Assembly (NCBI GenBank): GCA_965214635.1
Contig: OZ243964.1
Coordinates: 1,240,001 to 1,304,000, forward strand
DNA from: Bin90 sp965214635
Lineage (GTDB): Bacteria > Chloroflexota > Dehalococcoidia > Lucifugimonadales > JADFKI01
Reading direction: 5' to 3'
DNA: 64,000 bases
A model generated the notes under the pieces. It did no database searches and was not told the DNA's origin. It was given only the letters and a program-made list of their open reading frames with translations. Shown one piece after another: positions 51,171 through 59,974 of this stretch; position 1 is the first letter of the stretch, and each line of letters begins with the position of its first letter. Made by a program: the position numbers and the translations under genes.

Positions 51171-52106
51171 TTACGAGTAGCGGATGCGCGGGTCTATGAA
51201 GGCGTATAGGATGTCCACTAGGAAGTTAATCAGGATGAACGCCGCTGTGAACATCAGTGTTACCACCGCCAGCACGGTGAAGTTGTTCGTCCAGACCGCC
51301 TCCACTGCGTAGCGGGCGATGCCCGGCCATGCGAACACCACCTCGATGGATATGGATCCGGTGATGAAGCCGGCGAACAGCACGCCAGAGTAGGTCAGTG
51401 GCGCTATGGCGGCGTTCTTGAAGGCGTGTTTCCATATGACCGAGTTGTAGCGCACTCCCTTGGCGCGGGCGAGCTTGATGAACTCCGAGTCCAGCACCTC
51501 CAGCATGGCGGAGCGCACGAGCCGCACATAGCCGGCGGCGGCGAACCACGCAAGCGTGGCGGTGGGTAAGATGTAGTATTGGATTTGGAACCCTTCGCCC
51601 ATTGTGCCGCTCGGCAGCCAGTTTAGCCACACCGAGAATATCAGGATGGCGAGGATGGCTATCCAAAATAGGGGCAGCGTCTGACCCAGCAGGGCGAATG
51701 CGCGCCCTATGTAGTCGCCGGTGCTGCCGCGTTTGATGGCGGACAGCACGCCTATGGGGATGCCCACGATGGTGGCAAGCAGCCATGCGGATACAGCAAG
51801 CTCCAGCGTAGGCCCTAGCTTGTCAGGTATCTTGGGGGCGATGAGCTGGCGGTCGGCGAGGTCGCGTCCGAGGTCGCCTCGCAGCAAGTCCCACAGCCAC
51901 AGGGCGTACTGGACTGGGATGGGCTTGTCCAAGTTGAGCTGGCGCGAGAGTTCTTCCCACACCTCTTCGGTGATGCCATATGCGTCTTCGGGCAGCAGCA
52001 GCACGCGTGGGTCACCGAGCAGCCGTGAGACGCTGAAAATGATAAGCGTTGCGCCTATGAGCGCTATTAGTGATGTGAAAAATCTGCGGATTATAAATTG
52101 AGCCAT
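51171..52106 (-). CDS. Peptide-type ABC transporter permease (DppB/OppB-like)
   Basis: The start is ATG 52106 (MAQFIIRRFFTSLIALIGATLIIF), giving 311 residues; the longer frame to 52181 is not needed. The protein has six membrane segments and the EAA-like loop EFIKLARAKGVRYNSVIWKHAFKNAAIAP. It pairs with the DppC-like permease, whose ATG lies 11 bp after this stop. Substrates of this transporter group include di/oligopeptides, nickel and opines. Confidence 0.92.
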   Translation of the reverse strand: MAQFIIRRFFTSLIALIGATLIIFSVSRLLGDPRVLLLPEDAYGITEEVWEELSRQLNLDKPIPVQYALWLWDLLRGDLGRDLADRQLIAPKIPDKLGPTLELAVSAWLLATIVGIPIGVLSAIKRGSTGDYIGRAFALLGQTLPLFWIAILAILIFSVWLNWLPSGTMGEGFQIQYYILPTATLAWFAAAGYVRLVRSAMLEVLDSEFIKLARAKGVRYNSVIWKHAFKNAAIAPLTYSGVLFAGFITGSISIEVVFAWPGIARYAVEAVWTNNFTVLAVVTLMFTAAFILINFLVDILYAFIDPRIRYS

Positions 52107-52207
52107 AGGGCTGTCCCGTGATGTGTATGCGGCGCAAAGTGTGGGTTTGGGCTGCGCCGCTTGTGGTTGGGCGCAGCCCAAAGGCTAGTTGCGGTGCGTT
52201 CTGTGTG

Positions 52208-54160
52208 CTACCTCAGCTTGATGTACTCGATTTCGCTGACGCCGGCGTTGCGGAACTGGAGCATGGGGCGCATGCCTTTCGCCCACTCGTCGCCGTCGAT
52301 TAGCTCGATGTTGTATAGGGCGCTGGATGGCGCCTCCACGATGGCGGGCAGGAGCGCCCAGTCGTGGAAGTACTGCCGCATCTCCACGCTGACCTGCTTG
52401 AGCACCTCTTGGTCTGCGGTCTCGTTCTTGACCTTGTTCACGCGGGCGGCTTCGGGCAACTCTATCCCGTGGTTGTAGCCGTTGCGCCCGTAGCTAGACC
52501 ATATCTGCTCCAGCGGCCATGTTGCTGGGCCTCCGCAGCAGGGGTGCATCCGCAGCACGGGGAATGTGCGCGTTACAAGCCCTGGTCGGATGGTGGTGTA
52601 AGTGCGGCGGTCTTGCTCTGCGCTGATGTTGAAGTTCTTGAGCCAGTCGGCTGCGATGGCGTCGGCAAGCTCCACATCTTCGTTGCTCAAGCCTGCCCAG
52701 AAGGTAACCTCGAACCCGTCGCCATAGCCCGCCTCATCGAGCAGCGCCTTGGCGGCTTCTACATCGTAGGGGATGGTCCACTTGTCGGCGTTCTCAGCCC
52801 ATACCGGGTCTTTGAGCGTCTGCCCACCTAGATATGCCGGCGTGCCAAGCCCGCCAAGGATGACATCGTTGAGCGCCTCGCGGTCGATGGACATGCGGAG
52901 CGCTTGGCGTACCTTAAGAGACCTCTGCATAGATGGGGTATCGGGGTTGAACTCTGTGCCGCCATCCTCGAACGGGTCGCCCACCCAAGGGAGGTTCGTC
53001 TCACGGACGGTCTCTAGCATATCGCCGGTTGCAGCGTGGTTATACTCCCAGAAGTTGCCTGCGAAGGGGAAGCCGTGCGGGTTTGCGATGCCCTCGGGGG
53101 CGAGTGCGAACCGGCCAGTTTCCAGCAGGGCGTTCCAGTCTTTGAGCGCAAGCTCGCCTGCCTGCGCCTGCCCGTTTTCTAGCATGGCGCGGCGGGTGGA
53201 CGGCTCTGGGACTTCCAGCGCGCGCACATTCGCCACGAAGGGGGTCTTTTCCCAGTGGTCGGGGACGGCGCTCATGAACATAGCGTTCTGCGCCACCCAC
53301 TCGTCCATAACGAAGGGGCCGCTGCCGACGATGTTCGTCCGCATCCATTCGCCGGCCTCTTCCTCAGTGGCGAAGCCGTTGACTTCCATGATGGTCTCTA
53401 TGTGCGGGAACATGCCCGTGCCCTCACTGATGTCGGTCATGATTTGGGCAAGGGTGTGTCCTGCGAACGAGTCCCATGTTATGCGGAGGTTGTGGTCGTC
53501 CAGCGGCTCGAGGTCGCCGATGGCGATGTCGATGCTGCCGGAGGTGTCGTGCCGTGCTTCGGGCGTGAACGACGGCAGCAGCGCCTTGTATGTCCACTCG
53601 ATGTCGCGCGCTGTGAGTTCGCCGTGCCCATAGTGGAACTGCACGCCATCTTGGATTTGGAAGTCGGTGTACGACAGGTCGGGCGCTGTCTCCCACGCCC
53701 TAGCGAGCCACGGAGCGGCGGTCAGCGCGCCGCCTTCTGTGCGGACTGCTTTGAGCAGCGACTCTTGGTTGTTGACATATGTGAGCGTGGAGCACCAGAG
53801 GCAGTCTGTGGGGAAGCCGCTGGGCGTGTGCACACTGACGGTGGCGATGACGAGCGTGCCGCTGGGTTCGACGGTTTCATCTTCTGCTGCGCGCCTGACG
53901 GGTGCTGCGGTAGCCGCTGTTACTGCGGTAGCCGCTGCGATGGCGGGCCTGTCGGCTGCCTGTGCTGCCGGAGCAGCGGGTGCTGCCTGTTGCGGTGCTG
54001 CGGGCGCTTGTGGCGCCGCCACCTGGCCTTGCGCCGCCGCTGCCGGTGCGGGTTGTTGCGGTGCTGCGGGCGCCTGTGGTGCTGCCGCTCCGCCGCACGC
54101 AGCGGCAAGCAGCGCTATCGCCGCTATCGCGCTCAAAATCAGAATCGGTTTTAAGTTCAT
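52208..54160 (-). CDS. Peptide-type ABC transporter substrate-binding lipoprotein (SBP_bac_5)
   Basis: The start is ATG 54160 with a perfect GGAGG site, giving 650 residues. A lipoprotein signal (LSAIAAIALLAAACGGAAA) is followed by a Pro/Ala/Gln-rich linker (about residues 25-90) with repeated QAPAAPQQ. The SBP_bac_5 domain follows, with LEVPEPSTRRAMLENGQAQAG and LKVRQALRMSIDREALNDVIL. It captures a ligand outside the membrane and passes it to the DppB/DppC-like permeases encoded downstream. Ligand unknown. Confidence 0.93.
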   Translation of the reverse strand: MNLKPILILSAIAAIALLAAACGGAAAPQAPAAPQQPAPAAAAQGQVAAPQAPAAPQQAAPAAPAAQAADRPAIAAATAVTAATAAPVRRAAEDETVEPSGTLVIATVSVHTPSGFPTDCLWCSTLTYVNNQESLLKAVRTEGGALTAAPWLARAWETAPDLSYTDFQIQDGVQFHYGHGELTARDIEWTYKALLPSFTPEARHDTSGSIDIAIGDLEPLDDHNLRITWDSFAGHTLAQIMTDISEGTGMFPHIETIMEVNGFATEEEAGEWMRTNIVGSGPFVMDEWVAQNAMFMSAVPDHWEKTPFVANVRALEVPEPSTRRAMLENGQAQAGELALKDWNALLETGRFALAPEGIANPHGFPFAGNFWEYNHAATGDMLETVRETNLPWVGDPFEDGGTEFNPDTPSMQRSLKVRQALRMSIDREALNDVILGGLGTPAYLGGQTLKDPVWAENADKWTIPYDVEAAKALLDEAGYGDGFEVTFWAGLSNEDVELADAIAADWLKNFNISAEQDRRTYTTIRPGLVTRTFPVLRMHPCCGGPATWPLEQIWSSYGRNGYNHGIELPEAARVNKVKNETADQEVLKQVSVEMRQYFHDWALLPAIVEAPSSALYNIELIDGDEWAKGMRPMLQFRNAGVSEIEYIKLR

Positions 54161-54299
54161 TCTGTCCTCCCTCTGGTGACTAATCCGCTTTTTGGTGTAA
54201 TAACACGCCGTTAATCGACTTCTTAAAATGCCGCTTATGCTCGGGCTGCGATTGTACTCGCCTGCACAAGGCAACATTGCATCAGCAACTTGCCGCATA

Positions 54300-54328
54300 C
54301 TTATAATCTAAATGCGTGGTTAAGTCAA
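54300..54328 (-). promoter_or_regulatory. Promoter of the peptide ABC transporter operon
   Basis: On the minus strand TTGACT (54328-54323) and TATAAG (54305-54300) are separated by 17 bp, about 140 bases before the SBP start. Confidence 0.75.
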
Positions 54329-54564
54329 GTCTAATGCTGCGATTGGGAGATGATTTCCGCAATTATTCAAGCCTGCGCTTCGTTTTGAAATGCGAGTTCG
54401 TAGATATAGACCTTTGCAGTGCGCTATTGGGGCGGTCTAGTCAAATCGGGCGGCAGAACGCGATGGGCAGAATTATGTTTTTCGCTTTATCAAGGCACTA
54501 AACATTATTCCGAAAATTGTTCAATATTGTTACAATATCGCCTTGAACTATTGAAACTATCAAA

Positions 54565-54620
54565 TCCTCCGGCGGCTAACGCAGGATGCGAACGGAGGAA
54601 GCCCCCCAAATTACGGAGGT
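54565..54620 (+). promoter_or_regulatory. Leader with alternative anti-Shine-Dalgarno pairing before the DUF5679 gene
   Basis: TCCTCCG (54565-54571) can pair with CGGAGGA (54593-54599) or with CGGAGG (54614-54619), which is the ribosome-binding site of the downstream gene. Two mutually exclusive hairpins are the layout of a translational switch. No known riboswitch class was recognised. Confidence 0.45.
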
Positions 54621-54626
54621 CTTACG

Positions 54627-54776
54627 ATGGAAGCATATTGCCTGAAGTGCCGTGCATCGCGCGAAATCAGCAGCCCCGAGCAGGTTACACTGAAGAACGG
54701 CAGACCAGCCACGCGCGGCAAGTGCTCCAAGTGTGAAGCCACCGTGTTCAGGATTGGCAAGGCATCAGACGCATAG
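54627..54776 (+). CDS. DUF5679 small zinc-finger protein
   Basis: This 49-residue protein contains two CxxC pairs (YCLKCRA and GKCSKCEA) around TLKNGRPATR, the form of DUF5679 small zinc fingers related to topoisomerase zinc domains. The start has a strong GGAGGT site at 7-base spacing. It probably binds zinc and perhaps nucleic acid. It was missed by simple ORF length cut-offs. Confidence 0.85.
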   Translation: MEAYCLKCRASREISSPEQVTLKNGRPATRGKCSKCEATVFRIGKASDA

Positions 54777-54946
54777 GGAGCGCAGCCGTATGCCGTATCA
54801 GGCTCTGGCGGTCTGCTTTAGGTTGCGGTCTGCTTAGGTTTTGGGGGATAAGTCGTCGGCGGGAGTTGTTGTGTGCTGTGAAGGCGGCGCTACTTGTCAG
54901 GGTACGCCTATGGAACTCGGTTTGGCGTTTGTGATATATTACACAT

Positions 54947-55675
54947 ATGGTTGATGGATCGGACGCGACAGAGACTTCCCGCCCATCTTGGGTGCGCAAC
55001 ACGCTGCTGGGTGTGAGCGCCGTATCCATGGCGGTTACGCTCTACATGGTGTTCCTGTGGGTGCCCACTGAGATTAACCTCGGGGTGTCGCAGCGCATAT
55101 TCTACTTCCATGTGCCGCTTGGATGGCTGGGAATGCTGTCCATCGTTGTTGTGGCGGTGGCGAGCATCGTTCACCTGATAACGGGGAGCGAGCGATGGGA
55201 CGCCCTCGCATACAGCGCAGCCGAGCTGGGCGTGGTGTTCGCAAGCCTGATACTCATCACGGGCGTCATATGGGCGCGCGGGGACCTGGGCTGGTGGTGG
55301 ACTTGGGACGCCAAGCTGACCACCACGCTGGTGCTGTGGTTCATCTATGTGGGCTATCTGATGGTGCGCGCATATGCGCCCAAAGGCTCGCAGGGCGCTC
55401 GCTTCGGCTCGGTCGTGGCGCTGTTTGGCGCAATCGACGCCCCCATCATCTATATGGCAACGGTCTGGTGGAGCACGGCGCACCCGGAGCTGAATGTGGG
55501 GCCCGTAGCGAGCGATAGCGACTCCATCGACTCCAGAGAGATATACATCACCCTGCTGGTTGCCACGCTGGCGTTCACCGTGCTGTACGCATACCTGCTC
55601 GTGGAGCGTTACGCACTGCGCCGCACGGAATCGGAGTTGGACGGACTGCACCATGCTATGGCGGCGCGCGTCTGA
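54947..55675 (+). CDS. ccmC: Cytochrome c maturation heme handler CcmC
   Basis: This 242-residue membrane protein has six likely segments. The heme-binding tryptophan-rich motif WARGDLGWWWTWDAKLT lies between segments, with His residues in FHVPLGWLGM and VHLITGSER. CcmC presents heme to CcmE at the outer membrane face. It opens a ccmC-ccmD-ccmE group. Confidence 0.93.
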   Translation: MVDGSDATETSRPSWVRNTLLGVSAVSMAVTLYMVFLWVPTEINLGVSQRIFYFHVPLGWLGMLSIVVVAVASIVHLITGSERWDALAYSAAELGVVFASLILITGVIWARGDLGWWWTWDAKLTTTLVLWFIYVGYLMVRAYAPKGSQGARFGSVVALFGAIDAPIIYMATVWWSTAHPELNVGPVASDSDSIDSREIYITLLVATLAFTVLYAYLLVERYALRRTESELDGLHHAMAARV

Positions 55676-55718
55676 CGGCAGGTTTGGACATCATGAATAT
55701 GGGCGAGGTTTAATCGCA

Positions 55719-56018
55719 ATGCTCGGATCAGGTGCGCTTATGCGCATAGTTGCGGCGGTGGTGCTAGCGTTGGCGATGGGAATCGCAGCGCCTGCGGGCT
55801 ATGCGACAGCATACGACGGCGTGCCGTCAATCGCCGCTCAGGACGCACAGCCGGATCAGCAGCAGCGCGGCGAATCCGAACTGCCGTGGCTGTTCGCCGT
55901 GTACATCATCACTTGGGCGGCGTTCTTCGGCTATGTGTTCGTGGTGTCCCGCCGTCAGCGCGAGATGCGCCGCGAGATAGAGGCGCTGCGCCGCACACTG
56001 GACGAGCGCGAGGACTAG
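55719..56018 (+). CDS. ccmD: CcmD-like small membrane protein
   Basis: This 99-residue protein begins MLGSGALMRIVAAVVLALAMG, with a second membrane segment LPWLFAVYIITWAAFFGYVFVV followed by a basic RRQREMRREIEALRRTLDERE helix. The second segment and its tail match CcmD, which helps release holo-CcmE. The extra N-terminal segment may be a signal peptide. It overlaps the ccmE start (TAGTG). Confidence 0.78.
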   Translation: MLGSGALMRIVAAVVLALAMGIAAPAGYATAYDGVPSIAAQDAQPDQQQRGESELPWLFAVYIITWAAFFGYVFVVSRRQREMRREIEALRRTLDERED

Positions 56019-56563
56019 TGAATGAGCGCCTATTGAATACTAGGCGCGTGAAACACGGGGCAAAAATGCGCAAAGCGTATGAGCTAGGACAAGAGCCGCC
56101 GCAGCTGGGCGAACTGCTCGCAGCCGAGCAGTCGGGCGGGACATTCACGCGTAAGGCGCTGTTCATCGTTGCCGCCGCCGTAATGCTGGCTGCGCTGGGC
56201 TACTTCGCAGTGATGGTGTTTATGAGCGCCACGGTGTATTCGTACAGCGTGAGCGAGATGGCAGAGCTAGGCCCGACGCCGCAGGGCGAACTCGTGCGCG
56301 TGAACGGCAGCCTCGTGGCAGAGAGTTTCAGGCGTGCAGACGGCTCTACGCTGGCGCAATTCACGCTAACCGACGATGCAGCGCACATCGACGCCAAGTA
56401 CGACGGCGTGCTGCCCGACCTGTTCTTCAATGAGCATTCGGAGATAATCCTCGAGGGACATTATGGAGAAGACGGCGTGTTCGCCAGCCAAAATGTGCTG
56501 GTGAAGTGCCCCTCCAAGTATGTGGCGCTGGAAGACGATGCTTCAGCGTATGAGGTTGAGTGA
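56018..56563 (+). CDS. ccmE: Cytochrome c maturation heme chaperone CcmE
   Basis: A membrane anchor (about residues 52-75) is followed by an exported OB-fold domain: TPQGELVRVNGSLVAESFRRADG, then YDGVLPDLFFNEHSEIILEGHYGEDGVF. CcmE usually carries heme on a His in an H-x(3)-Y motif; here the C-terminal part reads CPSKYVALED, with Cys where the His is common, the CxxxY type found in some archaea and bacteria. GTG 56018 is used; ATG 56066 is possible. ccmF and ccmH are not in the window. Confidence 0.88.
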   Translation: MNERLLNTRRVKHGAKMRKAYELGQEPPQLGELLAAEQSGGTFTRKALFIVAAAVMLAALGYFAVMVFMSATVYSYSVSEMAELGPTPQGELVRVNGSLVAESFRRADGSTLAQFTLTDDAAHIDAKYDGVLPDLFFNEHSEIILEGHYGEDGVFASQNVLVKCPSKYVALEDDASAYEVE

Positions 56564-56601
56564 AGGCAGCGCGATATGTCGGCGGCTTACGCCCAATATT
56601 C

Positions 56602-56638
56602 AGGGGCAGCCCCTAGTCTCTGACTGAGAACTGCCCCT
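56602..56638. terminator. Hairpin between convergent ccmE and CDGSH genes
   Basis: AGGGGCAG (56602-56609) and CTGCCCCT (56631-56638) pair across a 21-base loop containing a smaller hairpin. It probably terminates transcription from both sides. Confidence 0.5.
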
Positions 56639-56667
56639 AGTTAGGCAAGTTTGGCTGACGGTGAGCC

Positions 56668-56856
56668 TTACGCCTTGAAGTCGCTGGCGCGGTGCGTGCC
56701 GTCGCAGAAGGGCTTGTTGGACGAGTCGCCGCAGCGGCAGAGGAACACCATGTCCCCATCGGCGGCGATTTCGTTGCCATCCGCATCCACTATCTTGATG
56801 TCGCCCTGCACCATGTACGGGCCATTCCTGCGGGTCGTTACGGTTGTGTCTGCCAT
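56668..56856 (-). CDS. CDGSH iron-sulfur domain protein
   Basis: This 62-residue protein has CRCGDSSNKPFCDGTH, the CxCx(n)CDGxH motif that binds a [2Fe-2S] cluster with three Cys and one His. A GGGAGG site precedes the ATG. It is a small electron-transfer or cluster-donor protein. It converges with ccmE. Confidence 0.93.
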   Translation of the reverse strand: MADTTVTTRRNGPYMVQGDIKIVDADGNEIAADGDMVFLCRCGDSSNKPFCDGTHRASDFKA

Positions 56857-56955
56857 TTTTTTCCTCCCGGTTTAGGTTGCTGTGCCTTCGGATAGATAGG
56901 TTGTCGGTGGCATTAGAGGGCCGCGCCAGCCCACGAACGCCTGTCTAGTGAGCGC

Positions 56956-58845
56956 CTAGTTGCGCCTGCGCTCTCCCTGTGCTTTCAGAGTACCGACTAG
57001 TTCTGGCAATATCTCGGCATAGTCGGCGACGATACCGAAGTCTGCGGCTTGGAATATGGGCGCTCGCGCGCTGTTGTTGATAGCCACTATCGTGCCTGCG
57101 CGCTGGATGCCCACCGTGTGGTTGAACACGCCCGACAGCGCCACAGCGATGTACAGGCTCGGGGCAACCGATTTGCCAGACAACCCTATCTGGTGCTGGC
57201 GCGGCAGCCACCCAAGCTCCGTAACATCGCGGGTTGCGCCTATCGGTGCGCCTAGCGTGTCGGCAAGCTCGCGCACGGCGGGCAGATTCTCCGGCCCGCC
57301 TATGCCCTTGCCCACGCTCACGATTATACCTGCGCTGTCAATATCTGTTCCGCCGTCCGTTTTGTTCGCCACTCGCTCGATGGTATGCGTGCGCGCTTTG
57401 GGCAGCCCGTCTAGCGGCAGAGCCTGCAAGACCGGCTGCACGGTGGTGTCGGGCTGCACGGGCGTGAGTATGCCGGGGCGCACGGTCGCCATGTAGGGCT
57501 GTGTGGTAGACAGGATGGGCGCTACGATGTTGCTGCCGAAAGCGGGCTTGAGCTGCACTAGGCGTCCATCGGCGTCCACCTCCAGCCCGATGCAGTCGCC
57601 GGTGAGTCCCAGCGACAGCCTGCCCGCAAGCCGCGCCGCAAGTTCCCTGCCGTTGAGCGTGGAGGGTAGCAGCACCGCATATGGTGAGTTTGCGGCGATT
57701 GCGTCCGCAAGAACCTGCGTGTACAGAGCGTTTTCATAGTGGGCGAGGCGCGGGGCGTCCGCTGTGTGCACAACATCAGCGCCGTATGCGGTGAGGGTTT
57801 TGGCGTGGCACACCGCATCTGCGCCGAACAGGATGGCTTCCACATTGGTGTTGAGAGTGGCGGCGATTGCCACGGCGCTGCCTAGCAGTTCCAGCGTAAC
57901 AGGGCGCAGTTCGCCGTTCAGCGTCTCCGCAACGACCCACACGGGGCCGGCTTCGCTGCGCTGCCGCCGTGCGCCGCGACTTGGTGCGTTTGCGTCGTGC
58001 TTGGCGGGGGCGATTGTGCCATCGTCGGCGAACACGCCGCGATCTCGCAGATACGCCATCAGCTCGGCTACGGCGTCTGCGGGCGGCTTGTCGCGCACGA
58101 GGATGCGGTCGCGCTGCGGCTCAATGGTGTATATCTCGCTGACAGATGTGGGCGAACCCGCTGCGCCAAACAGCGATGCGTCGTCGCTGATGTCTGCGGC
58201 GGTGAGTGTTTGGATGGGCTTCTCCTGCGCCGCTTGGCGGTCGGTGCGGCGCGGATAGATTTCGGGTGCGACATCCTCGGTTACGGTTATCAGTGCGGGC
58301 AATTGGCATCGCACCACATCGTAGCCCGCGTCGGTGATGCGTTCTGCGGTCAGATGAGCGCTCCCGTCGTCCGCATCACTCGCATCGTTGGAGTGCAGTT
58401 CTAGTTGGCGTACGGCGCTGACGATGGGTAAGTCGAGCATTTCGGCGAGTTCTGCGCCGACCTGTGATGTTTCAGCATCAACGCTGTTGCGTCCGCAGAT
58501 AATCAGGTCGCAGGCGTCTGTGTCGCGCGCTATGGCGAGCGCCAGCGTGCGCGCTGTGGCGAGGGTGTCGCTGCCGGCGAATGCGATGTCGTTCAGGTGA
58601 ACGGCGCGGTCGGCGCCCATAGCGAGGCACTGCACGAGCGCATCGCGCGCCTGCGGCGGCCCCATGGTGTACACCACCACTTCAGCGTTGTGTTCGCGCT
58701 TGAGGTTCGCCGCAAGCGACATCGCCAGCACATCGAACGGGTTCACTTCGTTTGGCACGCCTTCGCGCACCACCCGCCGCGCCTCATTGTCGAACTTCAG
58801 CAGCGATACCACCGGCACTTGCTTGATACATACAGCGATTTTCAT
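56956..58845 (-). CDS. Fused electron transfer flavoprotein beta-alpha
   Basis: The chain starts MKIAVCIKQVPVVSLLKFDNE at ATG 58845 and has 629 residues. The N-terminal half (about 1-255) is EtfB: NPFDVLAMSLAANLKREHNAEVVVYTMGP and ICGRNSVDAETSQVGAELAEMLDLP. An Ala/Arg-rich linker joins it to EtfA, with FAD-binding SLYIAVALSGVFNHTVG and INNSARAPIFQAADFGIVADYAE. Order and single-chain form give a self-contained electron carrier from acyl-CoA or similar dehydrogenases to a quinone oxidoreductase. A 10-bp inverted repeat lies just upstream. Confidence 0.92.
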   Translation of the reverse strand: MKIAVCIKQVPVVSLLKFDNEARRVVREGVPNEVNPFDVLAMSLAANLKREHNAEVVVYTMGPPQARDALVQCLAMGADRAVHLNDIAFAGSDTLATARTLALAIARDTDACDLIICGRNSVDAETSQVGAELAEMLDLPIVSAVRQLELHSNDASDADDGSAHLTAERITDAGYDVVRCQLPALITVTEDVAPEIYPRRTDRQAAQEKPIQTLTAADISDDASLFGAAGSPTSVSEIYTIEPQRDRILVRDKPPADAVAELMAYLRDRGVFADDGTIAPAKHDANAPSRGARRQRSEAGPVWVVAETLNGELRPVTLELLGSAVAIAATLNTNVEAILFGADAVCHAKTLTAYGADVVHTADAPRLAHYENALYTQVLADAIAANSPYAVLLPSTLNGRELAARLAGRLSLGLTGDCIGLEVDADGRLVQLKPAFGSNIVAPILSTTQPYMATVRPGILTPVQPDTTVQPVLQALPLDGLPKARTHTIERVANKTDGGTDIDSAGIIVSVGKGIGGPENLPAVRELADTLGAPIGATRDVTELGWLPRQHQIGLSGKSVAPSLYIAVALSGVFNHTVGIQRAGTIVAINNSARAPIFQAADFGIVADYAEILPELVGTLKAQGERRRN

Positions 58846-58878
58846 ACAGGTTATCACAGGGGATTAGGGTGTTACTTG

Positions 58879-58905
58879 ATTGGCGAAAAAATCTGTTTCG
58901 CCAAT
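58879..58905. promoter_or_regulatory. 10-bp inverted repeat upstream of the EtfBA gene
   Basis: ATTGGCGAAA and TTTCGCCAAT are perfect inverted arms around a 7-base centre (AAATCTG), 34 bp before the start codon. The size and position suit a dimeric repressor operator. Confidence 0.5.
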
Positions 58906-59005
58906 TATGTCCATTATGCGGAATGCGGATGTGTGGGACGCCATCTATGCTGGATTGCGGGCGTCGTGATGTAACAGGCGTAATAGAAGGGCGAGTTGGG
59001 TGCGG

Positions 59006-59278
59006 CTAGGTGTTCGTATGGATATGATTGGAGACACGCTTGGCGAAGCCGTCCGGGGCAGCCTGCACGGGCATATTGCGCAGGATGTTTATCGTCGCCC
59101 GCAGTGTGTCGACGAACGCCGTGCACTGCTCACAGCCGCTCAGATGCTCGCGTATGCGCTGCGCTAGCGAGGGGTCTATGTCGTTGTCGATGTAGTCGGA
59201 CGAGTGGCTGCGTACCTCTTCGCACGGCATTGGCATCCCACTGCGCCTGAATAATCTGCGTATGCGTTCTAGCATCAC
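59006..59278 (-). CDS. Zinc-finger anti-sigma factor
   Basis: This 90-residue protein has PCEEVRSHSSDYIDNDIDP and REHLSGCEQCTAFVDTLR, the HxxxCxxC of the ZAS (anti-sigma zinc) domain with an upstream Cys/His. There is no clear membrane segment, so it is probably a soluble anti-sigma factor. It could restrain the ECF sigma factor at 59975, which lies on the opposite strand with an HNH gene between. Confidence 0.85.
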   Translation of the reverse strand: MMLERIRRLFRRSGMPMPCEEVRSHSSDYIDNDIDPSLAQRIREHLSGCEQCTAFVDTLRATINILRNMPVQAAPDGFAKRVSNHIHTNT

Positions 59279-59523
59279 CGTATCCTAGCCGATTTTACTA
59301 ACTTCGGCGATAGTCCCTGCCAGCATTTCAACCCGTATAATACCACACGATGCAATACCATACCCCGCTGTTTCAAACAGAAAATTTTGTCGGTATTATT
59401 CAGTATTATGAGGATAACTCTTTTACTTATATGATGCGCTGATTTACAATAAGGTGCGGTTTCGTGGTTCTGAGTGAACCCAATGTCCTGTGGTTGAGGC
59501 GATTCCCCGCCGCCGAGCGTAGT

Positions 59524-59931
59524 ATGAGCGAAGTATGGAGTGTTATCACAGCAGTCTGGGGGTTGGCATGGGGCGGATTGGTGGAAATCACGCCAACGGC
59601 TTGGGCGTATCTGCCTCTTTGGCTGCAGAATGCGGTTATAATTGCGGGGACACTAGCGGCGCTTGCGGCGCATCGCGTACTCGGAAGGGTTAGGATTGCG
59701 CCGAGCAGAACGAAGTGGAAGAGGGTGCCATTCACGAGATCGCAGCGCACTGCCATAAAAGACAGGCTGTACGCAGAGCAGCGCGGGAAATGCGTGCTGT
59801 GCAGCCGCCGGTTCCCAAAGGACATTTTCGAGATAGACCACATAATGCCCGTGGCGCGCGGTGGCGGCAACGACATCCGCAACCTGCAGATCTTGTGTCC
59901 CCCATGCAACAGGCGCAAAGGGGCACGCTAG
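59524..59931 (+). CDS. HNH endonuclease
   Basis: ATG 59524 begins MSEVWSVITAVWGLAWGG. A hydrophobic N-terminal segment (LPLWLQNAVIIAGTLAALAAHRVL) precedes the HNH domain: CVLCSRRFPKDIFEIDHIMPVARGGGNDIRNLQILCPPCNRRKG. The two CxxC pairs bind zinc and the DH is catalytic. The membrane-like segment is unusual for a small HNH protein. The frame is open back to GTG 59464. Function could be DNA repair, mobile or defence-related. Confidence 0.85.
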   Translation: MSEVWSVITAVWGLAWGGLVEITPTAWAYLPLWLQNAVIIAGTLAALAAHRVLGRVRIAPSRTKWKRVPFTRSQRTAIKDRLYAEQRGKCVLCSRRFPKDIFEIDHIMPVARGGGNDIRNLQILCPPCNRRKGAR

Positions 59932-59974
59932 CCGTTATCGCCCAGTTATGCCAGTTATAAGAGGCGCTTACTCT

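Noticed and set aside
53255..54154. 299-codon plus-strand frame opposite the SBP gene
   Set aside because: It reads as Gly/Cys/Arg-rich non-protein sequence and overlaps a clear lipoprotein gene in full.
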